From positions 1 to 15,919 of the forward strand of contig DCTO01000092.1 in assembly GCA_002329285.1 (NCBI GenBank): a DNA stretch of 15,919 bases, written 5' to 3'. Below are positions 12,714 to 15,919 of the stretch, piece by piece (the stretch's first letter is position 1; each line of letters opens with the position of its first letter). The DNA is from Ruminococcaceae bacterium UBA1438 (GTDB taxonomy: Bacteria; Bacillota; Clostridia; Oscillospirales; Acutalibacteraceae). Position numbers and translations under genes: made by a program. The notes beneath the pieces were generated by a model. That model had not been told where the DNA came from, did not search any database, and saw only the letters and a list, made by a program, of their open reading frames with translations.

Positions 12714-14240
12714 ATGTTTGCAAAGGTTAAGAGCCTCGGCGTTTTCGGGATGGATTCATATTCCGTTGTTGTTGAGGCGGATATTACAAGGGGGCTTCCC
12801 AGGTTTGACATAGTCGGCCTGCCGGACACAGCGGTTAAAGAAAGCCGCGAAAGGGTTAGGGCAAGCATTAAAAACTGCCATTATGAATTCCCCGTTTCAC
12901 ACATAACAGTTAACATCGCGCCTGCGGACATAAAAAAGGAGGGCGCGATTTACGACCTTCCCATTTTAATCGCCCTGCTTAAAGCAACAGGGCAAATTAA
13001 GGCATCCACAGATGATTTTGCCTTTATCGGCGAGCTTTCGCTTGACGGTGAAATCCGGCGCTGCACCGGCGTTTTGCCTATGGTGCTCAAGGCAAGGGAG
13101 GAAGGCATAGGCGCAGTTTTTGTTCCCGCTGAAAACAAGGCGGAGGCAAGCGTTGTTGACGGGATTGACATTTTCCCCGCAGCTCATATAAATCAGATTA
13201 TTAAGCATCTTTGCGGCGAGGAGCTGCTTGAGCCCTGCTTTGCAAGTATCAGCGAGCTTAACACGGCGGATGAGCTTTTGGATTTTGCCGATGTTAAGGG
13301 CCAGGGCTTTGCAAAACGCGCGCTTGAAATTGCCGCCGCAGGCGGGCATAACTGCCTGATGATCGGCCCGCCGGGAACGGGAAAATCAATGCTGGCAAAG
13401 CGCATTCCATCCATTTTGCCGGAGATGAGCTTTGAGGAGCAGCTTGAAACCACCAAGCTTTATTCCATTGCGGGCGAGCTGCCGGAAAATGTGCAGCTGA
13501 TAACGCGCCGCCCCTTCAGGCACCCGCACCACACGGTTTCCGCCCAGGGTCTTGCCGGCGGAGGCCAAATCCCCCGCCCCGGCGAAATCAGCCTGGCGCA
13601 CAATGGCGTTATGTTTATGGATGAATTTCCGGAATTTGACAGGAGAGCAAAGGAATCCCTGCGCCAGCCGATTGAGGACGGGCAAATCACAATTGTGAGA
13701 AGCAGCGGCACGGTTTCCTATCCCTCAAACATCATGCTTGTTGCGGCGATGAATCCCTGCCCCTGCGGCTTTTTCGGGCATCCCACGCGGGAATGCACCT
13801 GCACCGAGGCGGCAAAAAAGCGCTATCGTGATAAAATCAGCGGCCCGATTTTGGACCGAATTGACATTCACGTTGAGGTTGAGCCCGTTGAATATGACGA
13901 GCTGGCATCAAAAGCGCAGGAGGAGCCCTCCGCCGAAATCCGCAAAAGGGTTAACCGCGCAAGGGAAATCCAGCGCAAGCGCTTTGAGGGCACGGGCATA
14001 ACCTGCAACGCAAAAATGACCCCGAAGATGACGAAGGATTACTGCATTCTTTCAGACGAGGCATCCGCCCTGCTGAAGGCAAGCTTTGAAAAGCTGGGGC
14101 TTTCCGCAAGAGCTTATGACAAGCTTCTGAGAATCGCGCGCACCATTGCCGATTTAGAGGGCAGCGAGGGCATTGAAACCGCACACATTTCACAGGCAAT
14201 TCAATACAGAAGCCTGGACCGCAAATTTTGGTCAGAATAA
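12714..14240 (+). CDS. yifB: YifB/ComM family Mg-chelatase-like AAA+ ATPase
   Basis: The 508-aa protein is full length for the family. An N-terminal Lon-protease-like (S5-fold) domain (about 1-165, with SLGVFGMDSYSVVVEAD and FDIVGLPD) is followed by a ChlI-type AAA+ core. This has Walker A GPPGTGKS (218-225), Walker B GVMFMDEF (298-305), sensor N347 in AMNPCPCGFF and DRID (381-384). A C-terminal Mg_chelatase_C domain (about 400-505) ends it. A CPCG...CTC cluster (349-363) may bind metal. ComM proteins are hexameric helicases that drive branch migration during natural transformation; the Firmicute YifB role is less clear. The ribosome site is weak. The LUD gene begins ten bases after the stop, so the two form an operon. 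Confidence 0.93.
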   Translation: MFAKVKSLGVFGMDSYSVVVEADITRGLPRFDIVGLPDTAVKESRERVRASIKNCHYEFPVSHITVNIAPADIKKEGAIYDLPILIALLKATGQIKASTDDFAFIGELSLDGEIRRCTGVLPMVLKAREEGIGAVFVPAENKAEASVVDGIDIFPAAHINQIIKHLCGEELLEPCFASISELNTADELLDFADVKGQGFAKRALEIAAAGGHNCLMIGPPGTGKSMLAKRIPSILPEMSFEEQLETTKLYSIAGELPENVQLITRRPFRHPHHTVSAQGLAGGGQIPRPGEISLAHNGVMFMDEFPEFDRRAKESLRQPIEDGQITIVRSSGTVSYPSNIMLVAAMNPCPCGFFGHPTRECTCTEAAKKRYRDKISGPILDRIDIHVEVEPVEYDELASKAQEEPSAEIRKRVNRAREIQRKRFEGTGITCNAKMTPKMTKDYCILSDEASALLKASFEKLGLSARAYDKLLRIARTIADLEGSEGIETAHISQAIQYRSLDRKFWSE

Positions 14241-14250
14241 GGAGAGCACT

Positions 14251-14895
14251 ATGGAAGCAAGAATTGAAAAAACAATTGCAGCATTAAAGAAAAACAACAT
14301 CGGCGCATATTACTGCGAAACCGTTGATGAGATTGTTCCCCTGATTAAGGAGCTCGTGCCGCAGGGCAGCACTGTTGCAAACGGCGGCAGCGAAAGCCTT
14401 AAGGAAACGGGCGTTATGGCGCTGCTTGAAAGCGGATATTATGATTTTGTTGACCGCCGCAAATATGAAGGAGAGGCTGTTCGGGCGGCATATATCAAAG
14501 CCTTTGCCAGCGACGCCTTTTTCTGCTCATCAAACGCCGTTACCGAAAACGGCGAGCTTTATAACGTTGACGGAAATTCAAACCGCGTTGCCTGCATTGT
14601 TTACGGGCCGAAACAGGTTATTATGGTTGTTGGCAAAAATAAAATCGTTGCAAATATTGACGAGGCAATCAGGCGCGTTAAAGCCTGTGCCGCGCCGCCG
14701 AACACAAAGCGCTTGAGCTGCAAAACCCCCTGCGCCGTTACCGGCGAATGCATCAGTCTTAAAAAGGATGCGCCCGAAATGTGCGACGGATGCCGCAGCG
14801 AGCAGCGAATCTGCTGCAATTACGTTGTCAGCGCGCAGCAGAGGCACAAGGAGAGAATTAAGGTTATTATCGTTAACGAAGAGCTGGGGTATTAA
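14251..14895 (+). CDS. LUD-domain (LutC/DUF162-like) protein with Cys-rich tail
   Basis: The 214-aa protein has a LUD fold (about 1-150) with TVANGGSESL near 41-50 and the VDGNSNRV segment (106-113). It ends with a cysteine cluster (C157, C161, C167, C178, C181, C188, C189) of the kind seen in short clostridial LUD proteins, which may hold a metal. LUD proteins include LutB/LutC of lactate oxidation, but here no LutA or LutB lies nearby, so a lactate role is not supported. The ATG at 14251 is chosen because AAGGAG lies about eight bases upstream; a longer frame to 14173 would overlap YifB. It is co-transcribed with YifB. Confidence 0.85.
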   Translation: MEARIEKTIAALKKNNIGAYYCETVDEIVPLIKELVPQGSTVANGGSESLKETGVMALLESGYYDFVDRRKYEGEAVRAAYIKAFASDAFFCSSNAVTENGELYNVDGNSNRVACIVYGPKQVIMVVGKNKIVANIDEAIRRVKACAAPPNTKRLSCKTPCAVTGECISLKKDAPEMCDGCRSEQRICCNYVVSAQQRHKERIKVIIVNEELGY

Positions 14896-14909
14896 ATTAA
14901 GCATTATTA

Positions 14910-14938
14910 TTGACTTTAAGCCGATAATGATTTAAAAT
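14910..14938 (+). promoter_or_regulatory. Promoter of the solute-binding lipoprotein gene
   Basis: TTGACT (14910-14915) and TAAAAT (14933-14938) have a 17-base spacer. The transcript would start near 14945, about 30 bases before the start codon. Confidence 0.68.
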
Positions 14939-14975
14939 TACATTGTTAAAAAATATCTCTTAAGGGGGATTTACT

Positions 14976-15824
14976 TTGAAATCTTTTAAGAAAATTTTAG
15001 CTGTTTTGCTTTGCGTTCTTTTTGTTGGCGCGCTTTTTGCGGGCTGCAAATCTGAAACAGAAACATCAGAAATCACCGATAAAACAATGATTATTGTTTA
15101 CACGGAGGAAAATGCGCCCTTCCTTTATAAGGGCGAGGACGGCAAGATGACCGGCTTTGAGGCGGAGCTTATTGAAAACACCTTTGATTCCTTCAAGGGC
15201 GATTACAAGAATTATGAATTCGTTCAGGTTGAAGAGGGCTTTAAGCTTGGCGAGGATGCAGCTTACACCGACGCTGACGGCAAAACATACACATCTAACC
15301 TTATGGTTGGCGGAATGAAGAAAAACATCGGCACGGCAAACGAGGATTACAACTGGAGCGCAGACATCATTCAGAACGATTACATCGTTATCGTTCCTGC
15401 CGACAGCCAGATTAAAACCTTTAATGATATTGACAAGGCAAAAGCCGCAATTTCATCAGAAGCTGCGTTTAACGCTTTGCAAAGCAACGCTGCAATTTTT
15501 GAAAGACTTGAGGAAACAACCCTTTGCGAAGGGCTTGACGCCGCTATTGAGGCGCTTTCCGCAGGCGATGCTGAAATCGTTGTTACAGACAGCATCAGCT
15601 TTAACGCCCTTGCCGGCAAGGAGGCTTACACCGCGCTTAACGGCGCCCTTGCTTCTGACACATACGGCTTTGCATTTGCAAAAACCAGCTGGATTGACGG
15701 CTCCTTTAACGAGGCTGTTAAGGAAATGCTTTCCCTCGATTACGGCAATGCGGACACCTTAACACCGATTGTTGAAAAATATTTCGGCACGGGAAGCGCA
15801 TGCATTTTCAGCTATGAGGGCTAA
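14976..15824 (+). CDS. Extracellular solute-binding lipoprotein (SBP_bac_3-type)
   Basis: The 282-aa protein begins with a lipoprotein signal (MKSFKKILAV, hydrophobic core, LFAGC with lipidated C24). The mature part is a type II periplasmic-binding fold of the family that delivers amino acids and similar solutes to ABC transporters. It has VYTEENAPFLYKGEDGKMTGFEAELIE near the start, a hinge around ADIIQNDYIVIVP, and a second lobe ending in IVEKYFG. The start is a TTG at 14976, with AGGGGG at the right distance; no ATG serves. No permease or ATPase gene lies in the window; they may lie beyond 15919. The substrate cannot be told from the sequence. It has its own promoter. Confidence 0.85.
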   Translation: MKSFKKILAVLLCVLFVGALFAGCKSETETSEITDKTMIIVYTEENAPFLYKGEDGKMTGFEAELIENTFDSFKGDYKNYEFVQVEEGFKLGEDAAYTDADGKTYTSNLMVGGMKKNIGTANEDYNWSADIIQNDYIVIVPADSQIKTFNDIDKAKAAISSEAAFNALQSNAAIFERLEETTLCEGLDAAIEALSAGDAEIVVTDSISFNALAGKEAYTALNGALASDTYGFAFAKTSWIDGSFNEAVKEMLSLDYGNADTLTPIVEKYFGTGSACIFSYEG

Positions 15825-15831
15825 AAAACAT

Positions 15832-15866
15832 TTGAACTTTTGATTTATTAAGTGATATATTATCAC
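15832..15866 (+). promoter_or_regulatory. Possible promoter with overlapping palindromic operator
   Basis: TTGAAC (15832-15837) and TATATT (15856-15861) are 18 bases apart. A perfect palindrome GTGATA-TAT-TATCAC (15852-15866) covers the -10 box, as a repressor site would. A transcript would run off the right end of the window. Confidence 0.4.
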
Positions 15867-15919
15867 CGTTAAGTTGCAAAAAGCGTAAGTCTGAACTGAA
15901 CAAGTCCGTAAAAAATGGA

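Overview
The window looks like chromosomal DNA of a low-to-medium GC Firmicute, most likely a gut-type clostridium of the Ruminococcus/Oscillospiraceae kind. This is an inference from strong AGGAG-type ribosome binding sites, many near-consensus sigma-A promoters with 17-base spacers, G5/3D-domain and choline-binding-type cell wall proteins, a Gly-Cys lipoprotein box and a tRNA gene with an encoded CCA end. No rRNA or other marker is present to fix the genus.

Layout. (1) 1-107, minus strand: a perfect-consensus promoter drives the 5' half of a tRNA-Arg(CCU), interrupted at the anticodon loop. (2) 108-602: a long non-coding stretch ending in a perfect promoter and a roughly 100-base leader for a secreted DUF348/G5/3D cell wall protein (603-1826). 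(3) 1886-4197, minus strand: a GH31 glycosidase translationally coupled (ATGA overlap) to a small C39-like cysteine peptidase homologue. (4) 4200-7844: an AT-rich accessory stretch holding the C-terminal remnant of a tyrosine recombinase, a two-gene unit (35-aa zinc ribbon plus DUF2188), a short orphan transcription unit, an autoinhibited-type Fic enzyme and an Mrr-type restriction endonuclease. The Mrr gene lies between two 69-base direct repeats. The stretch ends at a tRNA-Gln(CUG) whose 3' end is duplicated 183 bases away, as attachment sites are. (5) 8054-12572, minus strand: a large secreted M14 carboxypeptidase-like protein with Big2 domains, cell wall-binding repeats and a frameshifted C-terminal Fn3 domain; a 32-aa membrane peptide; and phosphoglucomutase. 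(6) 12628-15824, plus strand: a promoter sharing its -35 with that of the phosphoglucomutase gene, then a YifB/ComM ATPase, a LUD-domain protein and a solute-binding lipoprotein.

How it fits together. The backbone genes serve the cell envelope and sugar metabolism: wall remodelling by the 3D and M14 proteins, hexose-phosphate interconversion by the mutase, glycoside breakdown by GH31 and nutrient capture by the lipoprotein. The island between 4.2 and 7.85 kb looks like the decayed result of repeated integration at tRNA-Gln, with a restriction gene kept as cargo. I see no clearly new multi-gene system. The points most worth a second look are the repeat-flanked Mrr cassette with its att-like neighbour, the interrupted tRNA-Arg, the short orphan transcript and the two unlisted microproteins.
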